Assembly: GCA_016235555.1 (NCBI GenBank)
Contig: JACRKC010000092.1
Span: 1-35,911 of the forward strand
Length of the DNA: 35,911 nt
Direction: 5' to 3'
DNA from: Verrucomicrobiota bacterium
Lineage (GTDB): Bacteria > Verrucomicrobiota > Verrucomicrobiia > Opitutales > Opitutaceae
The position numbers and the translations under genes are program-made. This document shows positions 29,178 to 35,911 of the stretch, one piece after another (positions within the stretch are counted from its first letter, which is position 1; each line of letters begins with the position of its first letter). The notes below the pieces were generated by a model that was given only the letters and a program-made list of their open reading frames with translations, did no database searches and was not told where the DNA came from.

Positions 29178-31385
29178 ATGCTCCAGCGCCTTTCCCTGCT
29201 CTGCTCGCTCGCCCTGCTCGCGCCGGTGGTGCGCGCGGAAAAACTCACGCCCGCCCGGGTTTTCGGCGACCCCAGCCTCGCCGGCAAATCCGCCCGCGGG
29301 GTCGCGCTCTCGCCGGACGGCCAGCGCGTGACCTACCTGCGCACCAAGGAAGACGACGCGCAGGTGCTCGATCTCTGGGCGGCCGATGTCGCGGGCGGTG
29401 AGCCTTACCGGCTGATCGACGCGCGCACGCTGTCCTCCGGCAGCAAGGAACTCTCGGAGGCCGAGAAGGCCCGCCGTGAGCGCCGGCGTGTGACGACCCG
29501 CGGCGTGATCGAGTATTTCTGGGACGACGAGGGGCGCTTCATCCTCGTGCCGGTCGACGGCGATCTGTTTCTCTTCGACGTCGCCGCGGCGAAGACCCGG
29601 CGCCTCACCGAAACGCCCGGCGACGAGGTCGACGCGAAGGTTTCCCCGAAAGGCCGCTACGTTTCCTATGTGCGCGACCAGAACCTTTACGTGATGGAGC
29701 CCGCCACCGCGCGCGAGACCGCGGTCACGAAGGACGGTCGCGACACGCTGTCGTTCGGCGTGGCGGAGTTCATCGCGCAGGAGGAGATGCATCGCTTCAC
29801 CGGCTACTGGTGGTCGCCGGACGATGCGCGCATCATCTACGCGCGGGTGGACGAGCGCGGCGTCGACATCGTGCCCCGCGCCGACATCGGGGCGAAGGGC
29901 GCGATCGTGGTGCAACAACGTTATCCGCGCGCCGGCCGGCCCAACGCCGCCGTCGATCTCTTCGTGCATGATCTCGCCACGGGGAAATCGGCGGCGCTCG
30001 ATCTCGGCGCGAACAAGGACATCTACGTCGGCCGCGTGCACTGGGCGAAGGACGGCAAGACCATCTATGTGCAACGCCAGAGCCGCGACCAACGCACGCT
30101 CGACCTGCTGGCGTTCGACGCGAAGGGCGGCGCGGGCCGCGTGATCCTCACCGAGCGCAGCAACGCGTGGGTCGAGCTCACGGATGATTTCCGCGCGTTG
30201 GCCGGCGGGAATTTCCTGTGGTCGTCGGAGCGCTCGGGCAACCGCCACCTCTACCTCTATCGCGGCGACGGCACACTCGTGCACGCCGTCACGCGCGGCG
30301 ACTGGCTCGTCGACAAGGTCGCGGGCGTCGACGAGAAGCGCGGCGTCGTGATCTTCGGGGCGTCGAAGGACACGCCGCTCGAGCGCCGGCTCTACGAAGT
30401 CGCTTACGCGCAGCCCCGCGAACCGCGCGCACTCACGCCGGCCGGCGGCTGGTGGACGACGACCGTGGCGAAATCCGGCGGCGCGTTTGCGGGCACCTAC
30501 TCCGACCTGCGCACGCCGTCGCAGACCGCGCTCTACAACGCCGAGGGCAAGCGCGTGCGCTGGATCGAAGAGAACCGCCTCGACGAGAAACACCCGTTCT
30601 GGCCCTACCGCGACGGGCTCGGCGCGGAGGAGTTCGGCACGCTGCGCGCGAGCGACGGCCAGACGCTGCACTACGTGATCAAGAAACCGGCGGGTTTCGA
30701 CTCGGCGAAAAAATATCCGGCCATCGTCTCGGTTTACGGCGGGCCGCATGCCCAGCGCGTCACGCGGGCGTGGTCCGGCGCGAGCGACCGGGTGCTCACC
30801 GACGCGGGCTACGTGGTCTTCACACTCGACAACCGCGGCTCGAGCAACCGCTCCGTCGCCTTCCAGACCGCGCTGCACCGCCGCCTCGGCACCGTCGAGG
30901 TCGAGGATCAGCGGGCCGGCGCGGCGTTCTTGAAATCACTGCCCTACGTCGACCCGGCGCGCCTCGGCGTGATGGGGTGGAGCTACGGCGGGTTCATGGT
31001 GCTGATGTTGCTGACCGAGGAAAACACGCCGTTTGCCGCCGGCGCGTCGGGCGCGCCGCCGACCGACTGGGCGCTCTACGACACGCACTACACCGAGCAA
31101 TTCATGGACAAGCCCGCCGACAACAAGGACGGCTACGCGCGCTCCGACGTCGTCACGCGCCTCGGCCGGCTCAAGCCCGGCGCGCTCCTGCTCCTGCACG
31201 GCATGGCCGACGACAATGTCATTTTCGAAAACTCCACGCGCCTGATGGCCGCGCTGCAGACGAAGGCGATCCCGTTCGAGACGATGCTCTACCCCGGTGC
31301 GCGCCACGCCGCCGGCGGCACGCGCGCAACGGGGCCGCATGTGTTGCAGACGCAGCTCGATTTCTTTGCGCGGAAGTTGAAGTGA
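29178..31385 (+). CDS. S9B prolyl oligopeptidase / dipeptidyl peptidase IV-like protease, exported
   Basis: This 735-residue serine peptidase has an N-terminal signal peptide (MLQRLSLLCSLALLAPVVRA) and an eight-bladed propeller-like region with VALSPDGQRVTYLR-type repeats. The active-site-region EFIAQEEMHRFTGYWWSPDD is typical of DPP IV, where a Glu pair binds the substrate N-terminus. The C-terminal alpha/beta hydrolase domain has nucleophile Ser602 in GVMGWSYGGFM, Asp678/679 in HGMADDNVIFENS and His710 in YPGARHAAGG. It likely releases X-Pro dipeptides in the periplasm or outside the cell. The start at 29178 is set by the signal peptide. Repeat elements flank it on both sides. Confidence 0.93.
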   Translation: MLQRLSLLCSLALLAPVVRAEKLTPARVFGDPSLAGKSARGVALSPDGQRVTYLRTKEDDAQVLDLWAADVAGGEPYRLIDARTLSSGSKELSEAEKARRERRRVTTRGVIEYFWDDEGRFILVPVDGDLFLFDVAAAKTRRLTETPGDEVDAKVSPKGRYVSYVRDQNLYVMEPATARETAVTKDGRDTLSFGVAEFIAQEEMHRFTGYWWSPDDARIIYARVDERGVDIVPRADIGAKGAIVVQQRYPRAGRPNAAVDLFVHDLATGKSAALDLGANKDIYVGRVHWAKDGKTIYVQRQSRDQRTLDLLAFDAKGGAGRVILTERSNAWVELTDDFRALAGGNFLWSSERSGNRHLYLYRGDGTLVHAVTRGDWLVDKVAGVDEKRGVVIFGASKDTPLERRLYEVAYAQPREPRALTPAGGWWTTTVAKSGGAFAGTYSDLRTPSQTALYNAEGKRVRWIEENRLDEKHPFWPYRDGLGAEEFGTLRASDGQTLHYVIKKPAGFDSAKKYPAIVSVYGGPHAQRVTRAWSGASDRVLTDAGYVVFTLDNRGSSNRSVAFQTALHRRLGTVEVEDQRAGAAFLKSLPYVDPARLGVMGWSYGGFMVLMLLTEENTPFAAGASGAPPTDWALYDTHYTEQFMDKPADNKDGYARSDVVTRLGRLKPGALLLLHGMADDNVIFENSTRLMAALQTKAIPFETMLYPGARHAAGGTRATGPHVLQTQLDFFARKLK

Positions 31386-31729
31386 AGTCGGCGTGAGTCG
31401 TGGACGAGGCGTCCCGCCTCGTGTTGGTGGGAACCCCTCAACGGGATCGTTGCAGTGGAAGTTCGCGAAACGTGGTAGCCGCTGAGGTAACGAGGCGGGT
31501 TGACGCGACTCACCTTGCGCCAGCCTCCTCACGTCGGCTGCTACGGTCGACTGCTCACTTCCGGCCCGGTGGGTGGCGAAAAAGGACAGGTTTCGGAGGG
31601 CTGCGCTCCGTCGCAGCCGTTCTCCCGCTCCCGGCGCCGACAGAGCGGCGCCCTCCAAATCGGGCCAAACCTGCCCTTTCTCGACGCGCTCTCAGGCAAG
31701 GAAACGAGGCGGGACGCCTCGTCCACGAC
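31386..31729. repeat. Gene-free stretch with nested palindromes
   Basis: No gene is supportable. The outer arms at 31395-31422 (GAGTCGTGGACGAGGCGTCC) and 31704-31731 (its inverse) are the GAGGCG/CGCCTC type also found in a GT-C-like gene at 18099. Inside, 31581-31679 is a composite element. Its ends are AAAGGACAGGTTT and the inverse AAACCTGCCCTTT, around hairpins GGCTGCG/CGCAGCC and GGCGCC-GACAGAGC-GGCGCC. The right outer arm overlaps the TGA stop of the DUF1080 gene (31730-31732). Confidence 0.8.
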
Positions 31730-32452
31730 TCACTTCACCACCGGCGCGACCTGCTCGCCGGTGGCGCGGCCGCCGGGGAGTTCGAGGATGCGGATGTTGC
31801 GGAAATTGATCTCGGCGCCCTCGGATTCGAGGCAGAGGTAGCCCTTGCGCACACTCGCCTGGCTCACGCCGTTCACGAACTTGCCGTTGACCGAAAGCTT
31901 CACGACGCCGTCGACGGCGACGACGTCGTAGGTGTTCCACTGGCCTTTGCCGAGGCAGCGGTTTTCCCACGACATGCTGCGTTTGCCGCGCGGGTTGTCG
32001 GGCACGGTCTCCATGCCGCCGGCGCCGAACAATTCGCCATGCACGTAGGCGAGCGGCCGTGGCGAGCCGTCCTTCTCACGATTCAATAACGGCCACTCGA
32101 GCTCGAGCATCTGCACCTCCATGCCCTTCGGCAGGCGTGAGCGCTCCTGCGGCGTGGCGTCGCTCCAGAGGAAGACGCCGGAATTTCCACCGGCCTCCAT
32201 GTGCCGCCATTCAATGTGGAGGATGAAGTTCTCGTATTGGCGATCGGAGCGCATCACGCCGATGGGCTTGCCGCGGCAGACGAGCAGGCCGTCGCGCACG
32301 AAGAAGGTGTCGGGGTCGAGATTGACCGGCACCCAGCCGGTGAGGTCCTTGCCGTTGAAGAGATCGCGGAAGGCGGCGGGGTCATCGGCCCGGGCGGGGC
32401 GAAGGGCTGACACGAGTGCAAACAGGAGAATAAGCGACGCCGGGATCTTCAT
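31730..32452 (-). CDS. Exported DUF1080 / 3-keto-disaccharide hydrolase domain protein
   Basis: This 240-residue protein has a signal peptide ([22 protein letters not shown]) and a single concanavalin-like domain: [94 protein letters not shown] and [22 protein letters not shown]. These are standard DUF1080 motifs. The family is greatly expanded in Verrucomicrobiota, Planctomycetota and Bacteroidota. Some members hydrolyse 3-keto-glycosides; the rest is inference. It acts outside the cytoplasm. Its stop codon overlaps a palindromic arm. Confidence 0.92.
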   Translation of the reverse strand: MKIPASLILLFALVSALRPARADDPAAFRDLFNGKDLTGWVPVNLDPDTFFVRDGLLVCRGKPIGVMRSDRQYENFILHIEWRHMEAGGNSGVFLWSDATPQERSRLPKGMEVQMLELEWPLLNREKDGSPRPLAYVHGELFGAGGMETVPDNPRGKRSMSWENRCLGKGQWNTYDVVAVDGVVKLSVNGKFVNGVSQASVRKGYLCLESEGAEINFRNIRILELPGGRATGEQVAPVVK

Positions 32453-32467
32453 GTGAGCGAGGATTGG

Positions 32468-32579
32468 AGGTGGAGCGGCTTGTCCTCAAGCCGCTTCGTG
32501 CGAACATCGCTCGCGAAGCGAACGTGAAACGAATTCGGGCATGACAGCCCAAGCGGCTTGGGGACAAGCCGCTCCACCT
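32468..32579. repeat. REPIN, GCGGCTTG-type, between DUF1080 and sigma-factor genes
   Basis: AGGTGGAGCGGCTTGTCCTC (32468-32487) leads a hairpin GCGGCTTG-TCCT-CAAGCCGC. The inverse copy AAGCGGCTTG-GGGA-CAAGCCGC ends CTCCACCT at 32579. The foot is GGAG/CTCC, the alternative REP foot, instead of GTAG/CTAC. Confidence 0.88.
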
Positions 32580-32602
32580 CAAGCAGACGCGCGAAGGAAA
32601 TT

Positions 32603-33364
32603 TCAACGCACCTTCGCCCGCACCGCGGCCATCAGATGGCGCAGCTCATCCGCCGCCTCCGATTCGCGCACGACGGTCGCCATCACTTCGGCGCGCAGCC
32701 GTTCACGCAACCGCTGCCGCAGTCGCGACACCGCGACCGTGAAAGCATGTTCGTTCATACCGAGTTCCTGGGCCGCTGTGGCCTGCGATTTCGCCGCCCC
32801 GTCGCTCCACACGTGCCGTGCGACGGCCGCGTAAAGCGCACCGCGTCCGCCCGCCTCGTATTCCAGCCGCAGCCCGGCCAGCGCGCGCTCGATCATCTCC
32901 AGCGCCCACGCGCGATCGAACGCCGCTTCCGGCGTGAGCCCGGGATCGACCGGCTCGGCGGCGAAACGTTGCTCCGCGCCCGCGATCGGCAGCGGCGCGG
33001 GTTCTCGGCCGCCGCCGCGCTTCTGCGCGTGCGCACGCCGCCATTCGTCGGTGAGAAAGTTGATCGTCGCCCCGAGGAGAAACGTGCGAAACCGCCCGCG
33101 TTCCGGCCGGGCGCTCGCGAACGCGTCGGCGTCGAGCAGCCGCGCGAAGAGCGCCTGCGTGAGATCCTCGGCCTCGTGGTGGCCGCGCCCCTGCCGCCGC
33201 ACAAACGCGTAGATGGGATACCAGTATTGCCGGCAGAGCGATTCCAGCGCCGCGCGTGCCGCCGGCGCATCGAGCGAACGCGCGCTCAGCACGATTGACC
33301 AGTGCGTGGTGGGAAACGCGCCACGCGCGCCGGAGCCGTTCGGCGGTGGTTTCGCCGAAGTCAT
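32603..33364 (-). CDS. ECF-type RNA polymerase sigma factor
   Basis: This is a 253-residue protein. The N-terminal FPTTHWSIVLSA is typical of the Planctomycetota/Verrucomicrobiota ECF groups paired with Ser/Thr kinases. Region 2 is ALESLCRQYWYPIYAFVRRQG-HHEAEDLTQALFARLL (the DLTQ of region 2.2) and FRTFLLGATINFLTDEWRRAHAQK. Region 4 is AAQELGMNEHAFTVAVSRLRQRLRERLR. A longer linker and C-terminal tail (VRESEAADELRHLMAAVR) than usual ECFs may be regulatory. It is followed on the same strand by a kinase-WD40 gene whose ATG overlaps... the arrangement in sequence is that this gene's ATG (33362-33364) overlaps the kinase stop TGA (33361-33363), so the kinase is translated first and the sigma factor second. 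Kinase-controlled sigma activity is inferred. Confidence 0.93.
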   Translation of the reverse strand: MTSAKPPPNGSGARGAFPTTHWSIVLSARSLDAPAARAALESLCRQYWYPIYAFVRRQGRGHHEAEDLTQALFARLLDADAFASARPERGRFRTFLLGATINFLTDEWRRAHAQKRGGGREPAPLPIAGAEQRFAAEPVDPGLTPEAAFDRAWALEMIERALAGLRLEYEAGGRGALYAAVARHVWSDGAAKSQATAAQELGMNEHAFTVAVSRLRQRLRERLRAEVMATVVRESEAADELRHLMAAVRAKVR

Positions 33365-35911
33365 TTCGCTGAATCGCCCGCCCGTTTCTCCGCCGCCTCA
33401 ATCTCCGCCCACGACGGCGCGCGCCAGAAGTGGATCGTGCCCTCAAGCGCGTAGTTGCTCTGCCCTGCGATCACGTTGCCGTCGGGCGAAAACGCCACCG
33501 GCGCAACCGCTCCCGCGCGCGACCCAAGGTTGAGCAACCGCTCGAAATTGTGGGCGTCCCAGAGCGTGACCGCCTCCTCCCCCGTGCTGCCGATGGCCAG
33601 CCGTTGCATGTCCGGCGAATACGCGGCGGAATGGACGCCACCCATCAAGCCACTCAGCGTGGCCACTTCCTGATAGGATGCGGCATCGAGAATCCGGGCA
33701 TAGCCGAGCATGCTCGGCACCGCCAGAAACCTGCCATCGGGAGAAAATCTCGTCCCGAAGCTGACCTCGGACACCTTCAGTCGATGCGTGGTGAAACGGC
33801 CGGAGGCCAAATCAAACCGCGTCGTTTCACCGGCACCGGGGAAAACCATGATCAACTGGCGGCCGTCTGGAGAAACGATCGGAGCAAGTTCGCTGGCGGC
33901 AACGGACCGGTCAGGGAAGTTGAACGATCGAGTTTCCCGGCCGGTATCGATTTCCAATTCGCGGCAGGAACCGCCGCCCGCGCCGTCGAAGATCACGACC
34001 AGCTTGGTTCCGTCGACGGAAAAGCGGATTGGGGTGACAAACCCGATCCCGGCGGGCCGGTCCCACTCCCGCAAAAGCGTCCGGCGCTCCCAGTCCCAGG
34101 CCTGCAGCTTGCCGGCCTTGGTCATCATCGCCAGGAGCGGGCGCTGCGGATCCAGCAGCACGCGAATTTGTCTTGGTTCAAATCCTGCCACCGGGCCGAG
34201 CTCAACCAGCGTTGTTTCCACTTGGAAGGCCCGGCCGTGCCGTCGCGCCAACCGGCCGTTGGCGTCCAACGTGACCATGGATTCTCCGTCGCCAGCCAAC
34301 CCCCAGGCTTTCTTCCCTGCGCCGAGCGAGCCCGAGGAGGAGACGTTCCGATCGGCGTTGAGATCCCAGACATAGGCGGAACCGTCCTTGCACCCGCTGA
34401 TGAGGGTCCGCTGGTCCCGGGCCAGCGCCAGCGCATGCACTTCCGTCTTGTGGCCGCGAAACGTGCGCACCGTCGTGCGCGATGCGAGATCCCACAGCCG
34501 GAGCGTTTGGTCCCAACTGCTGGAAACAAGATGTTTCCCATCGGCCAGAAACTCGATGCCGCTGGTCGCGCCGCGCTGTCCGATCAGGCGGCCGAGCGGC
34601 TGCCCGGACCCGGCATCCCAAAGGGAGATGGTCGAATCGACCGGCCCGGCACCCGCGGCGAGCACGCGCCCGTCGGGCGAAAAGGCTAGGCAGGTGATCT
34701 GATTGTCGGATGCCACGATGCTCCAACGCTCCCGTCCCGACTTCAGATCGATCACCCCAATCCGGTTTGGGGCGGTAACGATCGCGGCGGCGGCGGCATC
34801 GCGCGCGGCGGCAAACCAGGAATTGCCGGTGCCGGTCGTCGTGTGCCCGGCGGCCCAGCCTGCCACCTTGGAGCCGTCGGCCGTCCGCCAGATGGAGATT
34901 TCACCGGTGGTGCCGGCGACGGCCACACCGCTCCCGATCACCAGCGTTTCGCCGTCATCCGAAAAGGCCAGGCCGGAGCAGGTGCCGACAATGCTCAGTT
35001 CCCGGAGAACCTGCCGGGTGTTCAAATCCCACAGCAGCACGCGATGGGTTGACGGAGAAGCCGCCGCCTCCGCGATACGGAGGGGGTCACGAAAGAAGGG
35101 ATCGGCAGTGGCAATCGCAACCAGGGGCTCGCGCGGCGAAAACGCGGCGCGGACCCCACCGTCCCTCCCGGCCGGCACACGGATTTCCTCTCTGGTCTGA
35201 AGATTGCAGATCAAGAGCTGGCCCCCGTCCCGACTGCCTAGAGCGGCCCATTTTCTGTCGGCGGACGTTGCCACGGAGAGAATCGCATTGCCGTCGGCTT
35301 CCTTCAGGACCGATTGCGCGTCGCTCTGGCAAAACTGCCAGAGGTAGCGCCATTCCCAGCCGCGCAGGTCGCTTTCGCCGGGCCGCGGGCGGTGACGGTA
35401 GAGGAGCTCGCGCGCGCGGCCGAGGTTGTCGTTGGCGAGCGACTGTTGCACGAGGTTGATGTCCGCCGCGTAGGCGCGGCGGCGCGTGGCGAGTTCCTGG
35501 GTTTCGGCGATGCCGCGAAGGACGAATTCCCTCGCGCGCGCTGAATCAGCGGCGACGCGCAGTCGCGATTGCTCGTGCTCGGCGCGCGTCGCGCGCACCG
35601 CCTGCCAGGTGCTCACCACGGCGCCGATGACCAGCACGGCCGCAATCGCTGCGGCGGAGGCGAAGGCAACGCGGTGGCGGCGCATCAGTTTTTGCAGCGT
35701 GTAAGCCGCGCTCGGCGGGCGCGCGATCACGGGCTCGTTCGCGAGGTGTCGCTGCACATCGGACGCGAGCGCGGCGGCCGACTCGTAACGCCGCGCGCGG
35801 TCTTTTTCGAGGCAGCGCATCACGACCCAGTCGAGATCGCCGCGGAGTTCAGCGGGAGAGATGGCGGAGGGAGGTTGTAGGGCCGGGTGGGCCGACCCCC
35901 CCCCCCCCCGC
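33361..35911 (-). CDS. Ser/Thr protein kinase C-terminus fused to a WD40 propeller (5' end outside window)
   Basis: The visible part is about 850 residues and open to the window edge. It begins with the end of a Hanks-type kinase domain (ELRGDLDWVVMRCLEKDRARRYESAAALASDVQRHL), then NEPVIARPPSAAYTLQKLMRR. A single transmembrane helix follows (FASAAAIAAVLVIGAVVST), then a helical linker (ATRAEHEQSRLRVAADSARAREF). An extracytoplasmic WD40 propeller comes after that, with several blades visible: LAAGAGPVDSTISLWDAGSG, LVSSSWDQTLRLWDLASRT, LISGCKDGSAYVWDLNADR and LAIGSTGEEAVTLWDAHNF. Such proteins probably sense an external ligand and signal by phosphorylation. The catalytic core lies outside the window. 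The reading frame passes through a GTAG-type repeat remnant (35877-35895) and a run of 14 C on the plus strand (35896-35909). Confidence 0.9.
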   Translation of the reverse strand, partial: RGGGGSAHPALQPPSAISPAELRGDLDWVVMRCLEKDRARRYESAAALASDVQRHLANEPVIARPPSAAYTLQKLMRRHRVAFASAAAIAAVLVIGAVVSTWQAVRATRAEHEQSRLRVAADSARAREFVLRGIAETQELATRRRAYAADINLVQQSLANDNLGRARELLYRHRPRPGESDLRGWEWRYLWQFCQSDAQSVLKEADGNAILSVATSADRKWAALGSRDGGQLLICNLQTREEIRVPAGRDGGVRAAFSPREPLVAIATADPFFRDPLRIAEAAASPSTHRVLLWDLNTRQVLRELSIVGTCSGLAFSDDGETLVIGSGVAVAGTTGEISIWRTADGSKVAGWAAGHTTTGTGNSWFAAARDAAAAAIVTAPNRIGVIDLKSGRERWSIVASDNQITCLAFSPDGRVLAAGAGPVDSTISLWDAGSGQPLGRLIGQRGATSGIEFLADGKHLVSSSWDQTLRLWDLASRTTVRTFRGHKTEVHALALARDQRTLISGCKDGSAYVWDLNADRNVSSSGSLGAGKKAWGLAGDGESMVTLDANGRLARRHGRAFQVETTLVELGPVAGFEPRQIRVLLDPQRPLLAMMTKAGKLQAWDWERRTLLREWDRPAGIGFVTPIRFSVDGTKLVVIFDGAGGGSCRELEIDTGRETRSFNFPDRSVAASELAPIVSPDGRQLIMVFPGAGETTRFDLASGRFTTHRLKVSEVSFGTRFSPDGRFLAVPSMLGYARILDAASYQEVATLSGLMGGVHSAAYSPDMQRLAIGSTGEEAVTLWDAHNFERLLNLGSRAGAVAPVAFSPDGNVIAGQSNYALEGTIHFWRAPSWAEIEAAEKRAGDSAK
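35877..35911. repeat. REP remnant and 14-bp C homopolymer at the window edge
   Basis: GTAGGGCCGGGTGGGCCGACC-like sequence (GTAG foot at 35877-35880) is followed by 14 consecutive C (35896-35909). Both lie inside the kinase reading frame, just N-terminal of the last kinase helices. The homopolymer may be genuine slippage-prone sequence or an assembly or sequencing artefact near a contig end. Confidence 0.6.

Overview
The window is GC-rich (roughly 65-70% by eye) and carries about 24 protein-coding genes. No tRNA, rRNA, CRISPR array or transposase was seen. The gene content suggests a member of the Verrucomicrobiota, most likely Opitutaceae-like. The reasons are an OleC/OleD pair, a DUF1080 (3-keto-disaccharide hydrolase) lipoprotein or exported protein, an ECF sigma factor overlapping a WD40-bearing Ser/Thr kinase, weak Shine-Dalgarno sequences with many GTG starts, and an extraordinary load of intergenic palindromes. 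This assignment is inference from gene families, not a database match.

Layout. 80-4316 (minus): a membrane-anchored EF-hand protein, a DenD-type epimerase-fold dehydrogenase and a classical SDR. 4454-7622 (plus): a compact three-gene cassette with 4-bp overlaps and visibly lower GC than its surroundings. It encodes a ParB-domain protein, a protein with a degenerate PD-(D/E)xK-like motif and a C5-cytosine DNA methyltransferase, and it is the best candidate for an undescribed (defence or epigenetic) system. 7635-9974: divergent rRNA methyltransferases (RlmD-like and SpoU/TrmH-like). 10025-12868 (minus): oleD and oleC of the long-chain olefin / beta-lactone pathway, without oleA or oleB. 13007-15440 (minus): a small lipoprotein, RNase D and a histone-deacetylase-fold amidohydrolase. 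15579-17038 (plus): queC and queE. 17350-19817: a membrane protein and a GT-C-like membrane protein. 20046-22780: a glycosylase-annotated protein, a DCC (DUF393) protein and TerC. 22937-26430: an MscS channel and a second GT-C protein with Gly/Pro-rich inserts. 26900-28664 (minus): a glycoside hydrolase and an Mpo1-like protein. 29178-31385: an S9 dipeptidyl peptidase. 31730-35911 (minus): DUF1080 protein, ECF sigma factor and kinase-WD40 protein, the last running off the window.

The other major theme is the repeats. Almost every intergenic gap, and several genes internally, contain inverted pairs of short hairpins. Many arms end in a GTAG/CTAC foot, as REP/REPIN elements do, but stem sequences differ from site to site. 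Some hairpin pairs are nested inside longer terminal inverted repeats, giving modular MITE-like elements of about 100-180 bp. At least six elements lie inside reading frames without breaking them (rlmD, trmH, oleD, twice in one GT-C gene, and the glycoside hydrolase leader). Others supply stop codons or start codons. This resembles the protein-invading Rickettsia palindromic elements, but with REPIN-style architecture.
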